Assembly: GCF_002869965.1 (NCBI RefSeq)
Contig: NZ_PEBS01000015.1
Location: 31,057-95,056 of the forward strand
Source: Janthinobacterium sp. ROICE36
Lineage (GTDB): Bacteria; Pseudomonadota; Gammaproteobacteria; Burkholderiales; Burkholderiaceae_D
Direction: 5' to 3'
Length of the DNA stretch: 64,000 nucleotides
The translations under genes were made by a program, and so were the position numbers. The first letter of the stretch is position 1. Every line of letters begins with the position of its first letter. This document shows, in pieces, positions 25,599 to 34,177 of the stretch. The notes under the pieces were generated by a model. That model saw only the letters and a list, made by a program, of their open reading frames with translations. It had not been told where the DNA came from and did not search any database.

Positions 25599-25928
25599 TT
25601 ATTTCAGGACCACGGGCGCGCCCGCCTGCTCGCTGGCCATGGCCGACAGGGCCGCAAACAGTTCCGAGTCGTCGCGCGTGTTGCGCCACTCGTCGCCCAC
25701 GCGTTTGTAATGAAAACCGCCCGAGCGCGCTGCCACCCACATTTCGCGCATGGGAGCCTGGCTGTTGACGATGATTTTCGTGCCGTTATCGATGAATTCG
25801 ATTTCCAGCACATTGCCGCTGCGGCTGCATTCGACGTCGAGCACGTCTTCATCGTTCAGGCGGTCCAGCGCCGCAGCGATCTGGGTCAGGGTGGCTTCGG
25901 CCAGGGCCAGGAATTCCGATTCGCTCAT
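25599..25928 (-). CDS. cyaY: Frataxin-like iron protein CyaY
   Basis: A 109-residue frataxin homologue that regulates or supplies iron during Fe-S cluster assembly. It has the acidic first helix (SESEFLALAEATL), the DVECSRSGNVLEIEF strand, and the conserved PMREMWVAARSGGFHY core with the Trp. I placed the start at 25928, where GGAG lies about seven bases upstream; the frame stays open four codons further. It is divergent from lptM across about 40 bp. Confidence 0.93.
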   Translation of the reverse strand: MSESEFLALAEATLTQIAAALDRLNDEDVLDVECSRSGNVLEIEFIDNGTKIIVNSQAPMREMWVAARSGGFHYKRVGDEWRNTRDDSELFAALSAMASEQAGAPVVLK

Positions 25929-25968
25929 GCTACACTCCAAAGATCTTAATCAAACCGTGATTCTAATC

Positions 25969-26151
25969 GTGAAGTCATCCTCAGCGTTTTATATCGGCAC
26001 CGCCATTGTGGTTTCTAGCGTCCTGGCCGGCTGCGGCCAGCCCGGTCCCCTGTACCTGCCCAAGCCGCCTGCGGCCAAGGGCGCGCCCGCCAAAGGCCCG
26101 GTTGAACCGGCCCCCGTGCCACCGCCACCGGTGATCGTGCCGGCCACCTAA
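25969..26151 (+). CDS. lptM: LPS-translocon maturation lipoprotein LptM
   Basis: A small lipoprotein of about 60 residues. The lipobox VLAGC is followed directly by GQPGPLYLP, the signature of the LptM (formerly YifL) family, which helps oxidative maturation of the LptD LPS translocon. The rest is a Pro/Ala-rich tail. Only GTG starts are available, at 25957 or 25969; neither has a strong ribosome site. In many betaproteobacteria lysA follows this gene, but here the stop overlaps the msrQ stop on the opposite strand. Confidence 0.8.
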   Translation: MKSSSAFYIGTAIVVSSVLAGCGQPGPLYLPKPPAAKGAPAKGPVEPAPVPPPPVIVPAT

Positions 26152-26801
26152 GCAGAACGCACCGGGGTGGCGGCATGCGCCGCCCTGGCGCTTTTCACAC
26201 GCTTGTTCCAGGCGAAAACCACGCGTATTAACAACAGTAGCGCGACGATACTGCCAAACAGGATAGGTTGCGCGAAATTGTGCTTGCCCGCCTTCATCCA
26301 CCAGAAGTGCAAAATGCCCAGCGGCGCGATGACGTAGATCAAGCGGTGCAGCCACTGCCAGCGCTTGCCGCCGAGGCGCTTGACCATGCCATTCGTGCTC
26401 GTCACGGCCAGCGGAATCAGCAAGACGAAGGCGATGAAGCCCACCGTGATGAACGGGCGCTTGAGCACATCCTTCCACATTTCCTGCACATCAAAAAAGT
26501 GATCGAACCACAGGAAGGTGGTGAAGTGCAGTGCCGCGTAGAAAAACGCGAACAGGCCCAGCATCCGCCGCAGCTTGATCAGCCAATTCCATTGCGTGAG
26601 GCGCCGCAAGGGCGTCACCGCCAGGCTGATGCACAGAAAATACAGGGTCCAGTCGCCCGTACCGCGCGTGATGAATTCCAGCGGCTCCACCAGTTGCCCC
26701 GTGTACGTCAGCCACACCATGCGCGCAAACGGCAGCAGCGCCAGCAAAAAGATCAGGCTTTTGAAGAGCGACAATTGTCTCGGCGTGGGGTTGAGGGCCA
26801 T
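26148..26801 (-). CDS. msrQ: Haem-binding membrane subunit MsrQ of periplasmic methionine sulfoxide reductase
   Basis: A 217-residue membrane protein of the ferric-reductase-like family with about six hydrophobic helices and the histidines expected to hold b-type haem (ALHF, WLHRLIY, LHFWW). It passes electrons from the respiratory chain to MsrP. It starts 9 bp after msrP on the same strand and converges on lptM, with the two stop codons overlapping by two bases. Confidence 0.93.
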   Translation of the reverse strand: MALNPTPRQLSLFKSLIFLLALLPFARMVWLTYTGQLVEPLEFITRGTGDWTLYFLCISLAVTPLRRLTQWNWLIKLRRMLGLFAFFYAALHFTTFLWFDHFFDVQEMWKDVLKRPFITVGFIAFVLLIPLAVTSTNGMVKRLGGKRWQWLHRLIYVIAPLGILHFWWMKAGKHNFAQPILFGSIVALLLLIRVVFAWNKRVKSARAAHAATPVRSA

Positions 26802-26810
26802 GGTCTTTCC

Positions 26811-27788
26811 TTAAAAGAACTTCTTCAGATCCATGCCCGCGTACAAGGAAGCGACATCGTTGTAGCCGTTGAACATCAGGGTCTTGCGCTTGCGCGTAAG
26901 AAAGCCGTCTTCGCCGATACGCCGCTCGGAAGCCTGCGACCAACGCGGATGATCGACGTTCGGGTTCACATTCGAGTAAAAACCGTATTCGGACGGGGCC
27001 GACAGGTTCCAGGAAGTGCGCGGCTGCTCCTTGACGAAACGGATCTTGACGATGGATTTGGCGGACTTGAAACCATATTTCCACGGCAACACCATGCGCA
27101 CGGGCGCGCCGTTCTGGTTCGGCAAGGTTTCCCCATACATGCCCAGGGTCAGCAGTGCCAGGGGATGGTTCGCTTCATCGATGCGCAAGCCTTCCGTATA
27201 GGGCCATTGCAGCACGCGGCTGCCCACGCCCGGCATTTGCTTCTTGTCGGCCAGGGTGATGAATTCCACATACTTGGCATTGCCCGTCGGCTCGACCTTC
27301 TTGATGATTTCGGAAAAGGAATAACCAATCCACGGAATCACCATCGACCAGCCTTCCACGCAGCGCAGCCGGTACACGCGCTCTTCCAGCGGCGCCAGCT
27401 TCAGCAAGGCATCGAGGTCGAGCGTCATCGGCTTTTTCACTTCGCCTTCGATACTGACCGTCCACGGCCGCGTGCGCAGGGTACCCGCGTTTTGCGCCGG
27501 GTCGCTCTTGTCCGTACCAAATTCGTAGAAATTGTTGTAGCTGGTAGCGTCTTTGTAAGCCGTCTGCTTTTCCAGCGCCGAATAGGCGGGATTGAGCTTG
27601 GCAGCCAGCTTGGGATTCGTGCCTTGCGCGAAAGCTTCGCGGCTGGCCATTTCCAGCAAGGCCGCGCTGGACACGGAGCCCAGCGCCACTTGCCTGATGA
27701 AGCTGCGGCGCGATTCAAACACGGCGCGCGGCGTGATTTCGGAAGAATACGGCAATTCGATGCCGTTGGGACTGCGCTTGATCAACAT
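26811..27788 (-). CDS. msrP: Molybdopterin methionine sulfoxide reductase MsrP
   Basis: Periplasmic enzyme that repairs oxidised methionine in envelope proteins. It is 325 residues. The Tat signal is SRRSFIR with Arg27-Arg28, and Cys143 in [15 protein letters not shown] is the expected molybdenum ligand of the sulfite-oxidase fold. It is followed by msrQ in a two-gene operon. Confidence 0.95.
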   Translation of the reverse strand: MLIKRSPNGIELPYSSEITPRAVFESRRSFIRQVALGSVSSAALLEMASREAFAQGTNPKLAAKLNPAYSALEKQTAYKDATSYNNFYEFGTDKSDPAQNAGTLRTRPWTVSIEGEVKKPMTLDLDALLKLAPLEERVYRLRCVEGWSMVIPWIGYSFSEIIKKVEPTGNAKYVEFITLADKKQMPGVGSRVLQWPYTEGLRIDEANHPLALLTLGMYGETLPNQNGAPVRMVLPWKYGFKSAKSIVKIRFVKEQPRTSWNLSAPSEYGFYSNVNPNVDHPRWSQASERRIGEDGFLTRKRKTLMFNGYNDVASLYAGMDLKKFF

Positions 27789-27870
27789 GGCGGCTCCGGG
27801 AAAAGGTGATGATATACCTTACACCAATTTTCCCAGGCCGTTCATGACGCTTCTGTCATGCAAAAATCAA

Positions 27871-29022
27871 TTACAGTTTGCCGTAAGAATGCAGACCGGA
27901 AAGGAACATGTTGACACCCAGGAAGGCAAACGTCGTCACCAGCAAGCCCACCAGCGCCCACCAGGCGGCAACACGGCCGCGCAAGCCAGTCATCAATCGC
28001 ATGTGCAGCCAGGCTGCATAGTTGAGCCAGACGATCAGCGCCCAGGTTTCTTTCGGGTCCCACGACCAGTAGCCGCCCCACGCTTCGGCCGCCCACAAGG
28101 CGCCCAGGATGGTCGCTACCGTGAAAAAAGCAAAGCCCACGGAAATGGCCTTGTACATGACGTCGTCGAGCACTTCCAGCGAGGGTAGACGGTCGACCAG
28201 GTAGCCGCTCGATTTGAGCAGGTACGCCGCCGCCACCATGGCCGACAGGGCGAACGTGCCGTAGCCGATGAAGTTGGCCGGCACGTGGATCTTCATCCAC
28301 CAGCTTTGCAGGGCCGGCACCAGCGGCTGGATTTCGGCCGCGTCGCGCGTGACCGTGTACCACATCAGGAACACCACGGCCGCCGAAATGACCAGCATGA
28401 CGAAGGCGCCCAGCTGGCGCGTCGCATAATGCTGCTCGTAATACAGGTAGAACATGGCCGTGATCAGCGAGAACAGGATGAACACCTCATACAGGTTCGA
28501 CACGGGAATATGGCCCACGTCAGCGCCGATCAGGTAAGACTCGTACCAGCGCACCAGCATGCCCGTCAGGCCCAGCACCACGCCGGCCCAGCACAGCAGG
28601 GAGCCGACCGAGGAACCGAATTCCGAACGCGCCACCAGGCCGATCCAGTAGAACAGCGTCGACAGCACGAACAGGGTGCCCATCCACAGGATGGCGGACT
28701 GGCTCGACAAGAGGTATTTCAGGAAGAATTTCTGGTTCGCCATTTCCAGATGACCGGCGTACAGTTCGATGGCGAACAGCGACAGCACGGCCGCCAGGGG
28801 GATCAGCCAGCGCACGGGCTTCCACTGCCAGCCCAGCCACGCAAACGTGGGCGCCGCTGCCAGCAAGATAGCCTTTTCATAGATATCCATGAAGGCGCCA
28901 AAGCGCATCAGGCCGAACAGGGACGCGGCCAGCAAGCCGGCGCCATACAGCCAATCGATCGGGCTCAGGCGCTTGAAAAATCCTGGTTCCTGGGTATAAA
29001 TTTGCTTGTTTGCCAATTCCAT
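27871..29022 (-). CDS. ccsB: System II cytochrome c maturation protein CcsB (CcsA/ResC family)
   Basis: A 383-residue polytopic membrane protein that, with ResB, exports haem and attaches it to CxxCH apocytochromes. The haem-handling WWD-type motif is visible as WGGYWSWDPKETWALIVWL near residues 310-330, flanked by conserved histidines. I chose the ATG at 29022, preceded by GGAG; an upstream in-frame start at 29049 lacks a site. It follows resB by 48 bp, so the two are probably co-transcribed. Confidence 0.92.
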   Translation of the reverse strand: MELANKQIYTQEPGFFKRLSPIDWLYGAGLLAASLFGLMRFGAFMDIYEKAILLAAAPTFAWLGWQWKPVRWLIPLAAVLSLFAIELYAGHLEMANQKFFLKYLLSSQSAILWMGTLFVLSTLFYWIGLVARSEFGSSVGSLLCWAGVVLGLTGMLVRWYESYLIGADVGHIPVSNLYEVFILFSLITAMFYLYYEQHYATRQLGAFVMLVISAAVVFLMWYTVTRDAAEIQPLVPALQSWWMKIHVPANFIGYGTFALSAMVAAAYLLKSSGYLVDRLPSLEVLDDVMYKAISVGFAFFTVATILGALWAAEAWGGYWSWDPKETWALIVWLNYAAWLHMRLMTGLRGRVAAWWALVGLLVTTFAFLGVNMFLSGLHSYGKL

Positions 29023-29070
29023 ATTTTCTCCATTCCCGGCGACGCGCAAGCGTCCCAGACACAGCGCAGC

Positions 29071-31167
29071 TTACGCCGATTGCGGCAGCTTTGCCTTCAA
29101 AGTCTCAAATTCTTTTTCAAAATCCAGCGTCTTGCGTTGCGTGCTCATGGCCATCAGCGCCTCGCTGCCGCCCTCGCCATCCTTGATCCACACCCACAGG
29201 CGGCGCTCGCGGATATAAAACATGGAAAACACGCCGATCACGAGGAACAGGCAACCGAGGTACACCACGCTCTTGCCCGGCGAACGCGTCACTTGCAGCA
29301 CGGACGCCTTGATTTCCGTGAACTCGTCCAGTTGCAGATACACGGGTGCACCATAAAAGACGCTGTCGGACAGCGCATTCGTGGCCAGCTGCAGGAAGCG
29401 GCCGTGCTTGTCATCGGCCTCGATGGCTTTCAAGCCATCCTGGGCGCGTGCCGCCTGCCACAAGTCCCACAGACTGCCATTCAAGATTTTCATGAAGATA
29501 TCGGCCGCTTTTTCTTGCTCGGCGGCAGGAATTTTCTCCAGGAAACGCGAAATGGCCAGGAAACCGCCATCTTGCCCATTGCCGGCAAAGATGCCCAGGC
29601 TTTTCGCCGCCGATTCCTGCAACTGGCCGCGCAGGGCTTGCGCGCCCGCCTGCGGCATGGCGCGGGCCGCATAGCGGGCGGCGGCCTGCTGACGCAGCGC
29701 GGGATCTTGCAGGGCGGCACGCAAACGCATCCACTCGTTCACGCTGTAATTGTCATCGACAGGAATGCGCAGATAGCTGAACGGGTCGCTGGGATTGACG
29801 CGCATACCGGCCAGGAACACCGTCGTGCCGTCCACGGTGACAGGCTGCATGTAATTCTGGTACTCGCGCGCCTGGCCCGTCTTGTCGCGCAATTTGTATT
29901 GCACCGAAGGGCCAACGTTCTTGATATCCTTATTATGCGCGCTCTTCGCGGCCGAACCGAGGCGCTTGTCCAGGCCGACGGCAAATTTATCGTTGAAACT
30001 TTCCGCCTTGCTGACGGCGCGCACATCCTGGCCGGCGCTGAGGTTTTCCACGTTGAACGGACGGAAACCCGACCATTCCACCGTGTAGGAATTGCCATCG
30101 CTGCGCTCGAGCGGCGTACTGCCGCCCACTTCGCCGCCGATATCGAAGCGTTTCGTCGTCTTGCCCGTCATGGGAAAACCCGTCAATTTAAGCTTGCTGC
30201 CGCCATCTTCAAAGCTGGACTGGTACAGGGCCAGTCCCTTGTACAGCAGCGGCTGGTTGACTTTGATGGTTGCTGGGAAACTTTCACCCGTGACATGGTC
30301 GGTGATGACGACATCGCTGGCAAACAGCTTGGGCATGCCCGTGCTGTAGAAATCGATATGGAATTTTTTCAGCAGGATGGTGATGGGCAGATCCTGGATC
30401 AGCACGCCATCGGCCTGGGGAATGATGGCCGTGTTGCTCGACGAGCCTTCCGGGATCATGGTGTTGCCGCGGAAAGTAGGATTCGACAGGCTCAAACGGT
30501 GCTGGGCAGGAATGTCGGCGATCACGCCGCTGCCGGAAAACGGCGTCTTGCCAAAGAACCATTGCTGTACGCGGATCGGCATTTCCGAATCGAGCAAGCC
30601 GCCCACGCAGATGATGACGATGGCGCCGTGGGCAAAGATATAACCCCATTTATTGGCGGCGCCCCGCTTGGCGGCCACCAGGGTGGCATTGTCCTTCTCG
30701 ACCACTTTGGCCGCATAGCCGCTGTCTTTCAGGCGCATCACCATCTGCTGCGCCAGCACGGCGCGCGGCAGCGGCGCCTGCCATTCCATCTTGTGATGGA
30801 AATTGCGCAAGGATTGCTCGCGCACATTGTCGCGCCAGCTGCGCATATCCTTGAGCATCTTCGGCGCATTGCGCACGATGCACAGCGAGGTCGAGGCGAC
30901 CAGGAAACCCATGATCACCAGGAACCACCAGGCCGAATACACGGAGTACAGACTCAGCTTGTCGAAGACGGAGAACCAGAACGGACCGAACTGGTTCACA
31001 TAATTGGGCATGGGCTCGTTCTGCTTGAGCACGGTGCCAATGATGGAAGCGACGGCGATCAGGGTCAGCAAACTGATGGCAAAGCGCATCGACGAGACCA
31101 GCTCGACAAATTCAGCCAGGCTGCGGCGTTGGGTCTTTAACTCGATTCCGGTCGTGCCTGTGCTCAT
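29071..31167 (-). CDS. resB: System II cytochrome c maturation protein ResB (Ccs1)
   Basis: Partner of CcsB in the system II haem ligase, 698 residues from the ATG at 31167. Three N-terminal transmembrane helices precede a large periplasmic domain and a last helix near 655-675 (VVYLGCLFLVIGVFSMFYI). The frame is open upstream into the terminator after the cytochrome gene, so the longer version is rejected. Order is cytochrome c4, resB, ccsB, all on the minus strand, placing the maturation proteins beside one of their clients. Confidence 0.92.
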   Translation of the reverse strand: MSTGTTGIELKTQRRSLAEFVELVSSMRFAISLLTLIAVASIIGTVLKQNEPMPNYVNQFGPFWFSVFDKLSLYSVYSAWWFLVIMGFLVASTSLCIVRNAPKMLKDMRSWRDNVREQSLRNFHHKMEWQAPLPRAVLAQQMVMRLKDSGYAAKVVEKDNATLVAAKRGAANKWGYIFAHGAIVIICVGGLLDSEMPIRVQQWFFGKTPFSGSGVIADIPAQHRLSLSNPTFRGNTMIPEGSSSNTAIIPQADGVLIQDLPITILLKKFHIDFYSTGMPKLFASDVVITDHVTGESFPATIKVNQPLLYKGLALYQSSFEDGGSKLKLTGFPMTGKTTKRFDIGGEVGGSTPLERSDGNSYTVEWSGFRPFNVENLSAGQDVRAVSKAESFNDKFAVGLDKRLGSAAKSAHNKDIKNVGPSVQYKLRDKTGQAREYQNYMQPVTVDGTTVFLAGMRVNPSDPFSYLRIPVDDNYSVNEWMRLRAALQDPALRQQAAARYAARAMPQAGAQALRGQLQESAAKSLGIFAGNGQDGGFLAISRFLEKIPAAEQEKAADIFMKILNGSLWDLWQAARAQDGLKAIEADDKHGRFLQLATNALSDSVFYGAPVYLQLDEFTEIKASVLQVTRSPGKSVVYLGCLFLVIGVFSMFYIRERRLWVWIKDGEGGSEALMAMSTQRKTLDFEKEFETLKAKLPQSA

Positions 31168-31272
31168 ACGTTGATACTCATACTGGATATGCAATCTTGA
31201 GGAAAGTGGCAAGGAGCACAGGATATGTCTGCGCGCAAGGCGGCAGCATACTCCTGTTTGGTCCCTGCCATG

Positions 31273-31303
31273 AAAAAGGGCAGCCTGTTTGAGACGGCCG
31301 CCC
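31273..31303 (-). terminator. Terminator after the cytochrome c4 gene
   Basis: On the minus strand GGGCGGCC pairs with GGCTGCCC (one G-U) around a ten-base loop and is followed by five T. It lies in the 185-bp gap between the cytochrome c4 gene and resB, so resB probably has its own promoter. Confidence 0.75.
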
Positions 31304-31352
31304 TGGTTCATGCGCGCTGGTGCGCCTGGCAATCGCTTGCCACTATGAAAAC

Positions 31353-32024
31353 TTACTTCAGGCCGGCGATATAGTCGGCCACGGCGGCGATTTCGTCATC
31401 CGACATGCGGGCGGCGATGGTGTGCATTTGCGCACTGTTTTTGCGGGCGTCGGCCTTGGTGTTGCGGAACATGGCCAGCTGGGCCACCGTGTAATCCTGG
31501 TGCTGGCCGGCGATGCGCGGATACTGGACGGGCATGCCATTGCCCGTCGCGCCATGACAGCTGGCGCAGGCGGCGACTTGCTTGGAAGCAATGCCACCAC
31601 GGTAGATTTTCTTGCCCAGGTCAATCGTATCCTTGTTTTTCGCGGCGCCCGGCTTGGACAGTTGCGCGCCCAGGTAGGCGGCGATATTCTTTTTGTCAGC
31701 GTCGCTGAGCATCTTGGCATAGGTCGTCATGACGGGCTGATTGCGCTCCGGCGTGGTGAAGTCGACCAGTTGCTTGTAAATATAGCTTTCGTGCTGGCCG
31801 GCCAGCTTCGGGTTGACCGTGATGGTCGAATTGCCGGCCGCGCCATGGCAGGACACGCAGGCAGGCAAGCCGCGCGCCATATCTCCATCGGCGTACAGGG
31901 TGGCGCCCTTGGCGGCGTCGGCCTTGACGGCCGGTTTCGGTGCTTCGACCGCGGAAGCAGTTGCCGATACAGCCAGCAAAGCGAGCAGCATGGATTGGAC
32001 AAACGGTGAAAACGCACGATTCAT
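31353..32024 (-). CDS. Diheme cytochrome c4
   Basis: A 223-residue periplasmic electron carrier with a signal peptide (cut near Ala-Ser-Ala, residue 25) and two class I cytochrome c domains. The haem sites are CVSCH (Cys56, Cys59, His60) and CASCH (Cys153, Cys156, His157), with Met ligands expected in the QPVMTTYAK and SAQMHTIAA segments. Cytochromes c4 feed electrons to terminal oxidases. It is divergent from engB, and its own terminator precedes resB. Confidence 0.93.
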   Translation of the reverse strand: MNRAFSPFVQSMLLALLAVSATASAVEAPKPAVKADAAKGATLYADGDMARGLPACVSCHGAAGNSTITVNPKLAGQHESYIYKQLVDFTTPERNQPVMTTYAKMLSDADKKNIAAYLGAQLSKPGAAKNKDTIDLGKKIYRGGIASKQVAACASCHGATGNGMPVQYPRIAGQHQDYTVAQLAMFRNTKADARKNSAQMHTIAARMSDDEIAAVADYIAGLK

Positions 32025-32167
32025 TCAGGCACCCTGAGACAGTGAGAAATTAGTGGTGGACATTGCCGTGCTCCCGAGATTTTTGATTTATTTTCAGGGC
32101 TGCAAGCCGCATCGCTGCTACGCCGGCAACAATTAACAATCCCTTATTGTACAATAGCTTCTTGGCG

Positions 32168-32188
32168 TTATCGCTCCCTTATCGCTCC
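32168..32188 (+). repeat. Tandem TTATCGCTCC repeat in the engB leader
   Basis: TTATCGCTCC occurs twice (32168-32177 and 32179-32188) with an 11-bp period, about one helical turn, 23-43 bp before the engB ATG. Just upstream, ATTGTACAAT (32146-32155) is a perfect palindrome that includes a TACAAT -10-like element. This may be part of the engB promoter region. Confidence 0.35.
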
Positions 32189-32210
32189 ATTTTGTTGCTT
32201 TACTACTCCC

Positions 32211-32948
32211 ATGTCAAAACTCTGGCAAGCCCGCTTCTTTACGACCGTCAACCAATTGCGTGACCTGCCCGATACCACGGTGCCGGAAATCGCTTTTGCC
32301 GGCCGCTCCAATGCCGGTAAATCGACCGCCATCAACATCTTGTGTAATCAGAAAGGCTTGGCGTTCGCCTCCAAGACACCTGGCCGTACCCAGCACATCA
32401 ATTACTTCTCCATCGGCGGCGCCCACGTGGCGCAGCACCGCAAGGATGCCACCATCGTCGAAGAGATCGAATGCCTGCTGGTCGACTTGCCCGGCTACGG
32501 CTACGCGGAAGTGTCGGGCTCGGCCAAATTGCACTGGCAGCGTCTGCTGGGCGACTACGTGCAGCGCCGCGAGCAATTGGCAGGCCTGGTCCTGATCATG
32601 GATTCGCGCCGCCCGTTCACCGACCTCGACGTCCAGATGCTGGAATGGTTCGCCCCCACGGGCAAGCCGATCCACTGCATCCTGACGAAAGTCGATAAGC
32701 TGAACCGCAATGAATCGGTCAACGCGCTGCGCCAGGCGAAAGCCAAGCTCGACAGTTATGTGGATGAAGACGGCATCGGCTTCCCGTTCACCGTGCAACT
32801 GTTCTCGGCATTGAAGCGCGTCGGCATCGATGAAGCCAATGACAAGATCATGGAACTGGCCGGCATCAGCGAAGATGGCGCGGCGCAGATGGTTGAACTG
32901 ATCGAGATGGAAGACGACGTCGAGCCAGAATCAGACAAACCGGCTTGA
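32211..32948 (+). CDS. engB: Ribosome biogenesis GTPase EngB (YsxC/YihA)
   Basis: A 245-residue GTPase needed for assembly of the large ribosomal subunit. Visible motifs are G1 GRSNAGKST (31-39), G3 DLPGYG (near residue 90) and G4 TKVD. The last 25 residues are an acidic tail. It is divergent from the cytochrome c4 gene and ends before a strong terminator. Confidence 0.95.
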   Translation: MSKLWQARFFTTVNQLRDLPDTTVPEIAFAGRSNAGKSTAINILCNQKGLAFASKTPGRTQHINYFSIGGAHVAQHRKDATIVEEIECLLVDLPGYGYAEVSGSAKLHWQRLLGDYVQRREQLAGLVLIMDSRRPFTDLDVQMLEWFAPTGKPIHCILTKVDKLNRNESVNALRQAKAKLDSYVDEDGIGFPFTVQLFSALKRVGIDEANDKIMELAGISEDGAAQMVELIEMEDDVEPESDKPA

Positions 32949-32965
32949 TCGACATCAACGCTGTG

Positions 32966-33006
32966 TAAAAAAGGCTGCCCGTTCACACGGTGCAGCCTTT
33001 TTTTAT
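32966..33006 (+). terminator. Bidirectional terminator between engB and the TonB-like gene
   Basis: AAGGCTGC and GCAGCCTT form the stem, with A runs on one side and seven T on the other, between two convergent genes. Confidence 0.88.
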
Positions 33007-33018
33007 TGCGCTGAGCGT

Positions 33019-33927
33019 TTAGCGCCGTCCCGGCCCTGGCCGCTTCTCCGAAAAGAATTCCTGGCGCAGGAAGGCAGTCAGCTCGGCCGTGTCTTCCACG
33101 CGGGCGCTGAGGTTGACGTTACGCCCCAGGCGTCGCGATTCCCAGACGAAATCACCGGGCTTTTCGGCACGGATCAGCTGGATCATCTTCTTGATAATGG
33201 CCGATTCGATATCAGGCTCGTTGCCCAGCTCGACTTTTTCCTGCTTCAGCCAATTGCGCTTGAAGTTGCCATTCCAGCCCTTGAACTTGACTTCGGCACT
33301 GAAGGAGGTCTGGTTGACGATGGAAAACACACCCCCCGAATCCTCGCGGTCGCTGCCGGAATTGCGTCCCTGCGCGCCGGCGATATTCGCCTTGGCCACG
33401 CGCATGGCACGGTCGTTCTCGCTTTCCTCGGCCGGCGGCGCAGGATTTTGCGCCTGGCGCTGCTTGCGGCGCTGCTCGATCATCGAGCTCATGTCTTCAG
33501 CCGGCGGCGGCGGCAACGGCACTTTCGACACCAGCGGCGGCGTGAATGTTTCCAGTTTCGGCTTGTCACGCGGCACGTCTTTTGTAACCACGCGCTTGCT
33601 CGGGGCCGGCGGCGGTTTTACCTTGGCCACTTTCGTGTCCTTCGGTTTCGGCGTAGGCTTGGGCTGCGGCTTCGGTTGCGGCTTGTCTTTCAGCGGCGCG
33701 ATGTAGACCATCGCACTTTCCTTCTTCGGCGGCGGGATCTTTTCAATCTTGTCGCTGCGCAACAGGGCATACGCCGCCAGCAGCACGTGCAGCAAGACGG
33801 ACACGCCCAGCACAACCTTGCGCGTGGTGCTGGTCCTGGACCCGTAGGCCGGTGGTGGCTGGATCACTTGCCCGCAGGTGGGGCAAACGTCGGAATCGGC
33901 AGCCAACAAATGGGTCGTGTCATGCAA
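33019..33927 (-). CDS. Uncharacterised membrane protein with zinc-ribbon-like start and proline-rich TonB-like stalk
   Basis: I do not recognise this 302-residue protein as a named family. It begins with a CPTCG pair (near residues 15-19) suggestive of half a zinc ribbon. One transmembrane helix follows (about 37-57), then a Lys/Pro-rich stretch (about 75-150) with repeated Pro-Lys-Pro units like the periplasmic stalk of TonB. A charged helix and a folded C-terminal domain (about 205-300) complete it. The layout suggests an inner-membrane protein spanning the periplasm. No ExbB or ExbD partner is nearby. It sits alone, converging on engB. Confidence 0.6.
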   Translation of the reverse strand: MHDTTHLLAADSDVCPTCGQVIQPPPAYGSRTSTTRKVVLGVSVLLHVLLAAYALLRSDKIEKIPPPKKESAMVYIAPLKDKPQPKPQPKPTPKPKDTKVAKVKPPPAPSKRVVTKDVPRDKPKLETFTPPLVSKVPLPPPPAEDMSSMIEQRRKQRQAQNPAPPAEESENDRAMRVAKANIAGAQGRNSGSDREDSGGVFSIVNQTSFSAEVKFKGWNGNFKRNWLKQEKVELGNEPDIESAIIKKMIQLIRAEKPGDFVWESRRLGRNVNLSARVEDTAELTAFLRQEFFSEKRPGPGRR

Positions 33928-34120
33928 AATGAATCGTGCTTTCTGTGTAGCGAAGAAATAACATTACAGGGCAGCCATAGTGCCAGAGTCCCTTGCTTTT
34001 GGGAACACTTCGTCGGCCTTTCCAACCCGAAGCGTACAGGATAGCGACATTCCTTGCAGCAGTAACAGCGTACCCGAGCCGCCCCTTGACGGTTGTTACC
34101 GTATGTATCACTGCCCATAC

Positions 34121-34158
34121 AAAACCGGCGCCCCATTCACGCAGGAAGGGGGCGCCGG
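34121..34158 (-). terminator. Terminator after the RND pump gene
   Basis: On the minus strand CCGGCGCCCC pairs exactly with GGGGCGCCGG around a 14-base loop, followed by four T, just past the pump stop codon. Apart from this hairpin, the gap 33928-34177 shows nothing I can name. Confidence 0.75.
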
Positions 34159-34177
34159 CCACGGGTCACGCAAGCGC

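Noticed and set aside
28285..31140. 951-codon plus-strand open frame opposite ccsB and resB
   Set aside because: Same antisense effect; spans two real genes and their gap and has biased composition.
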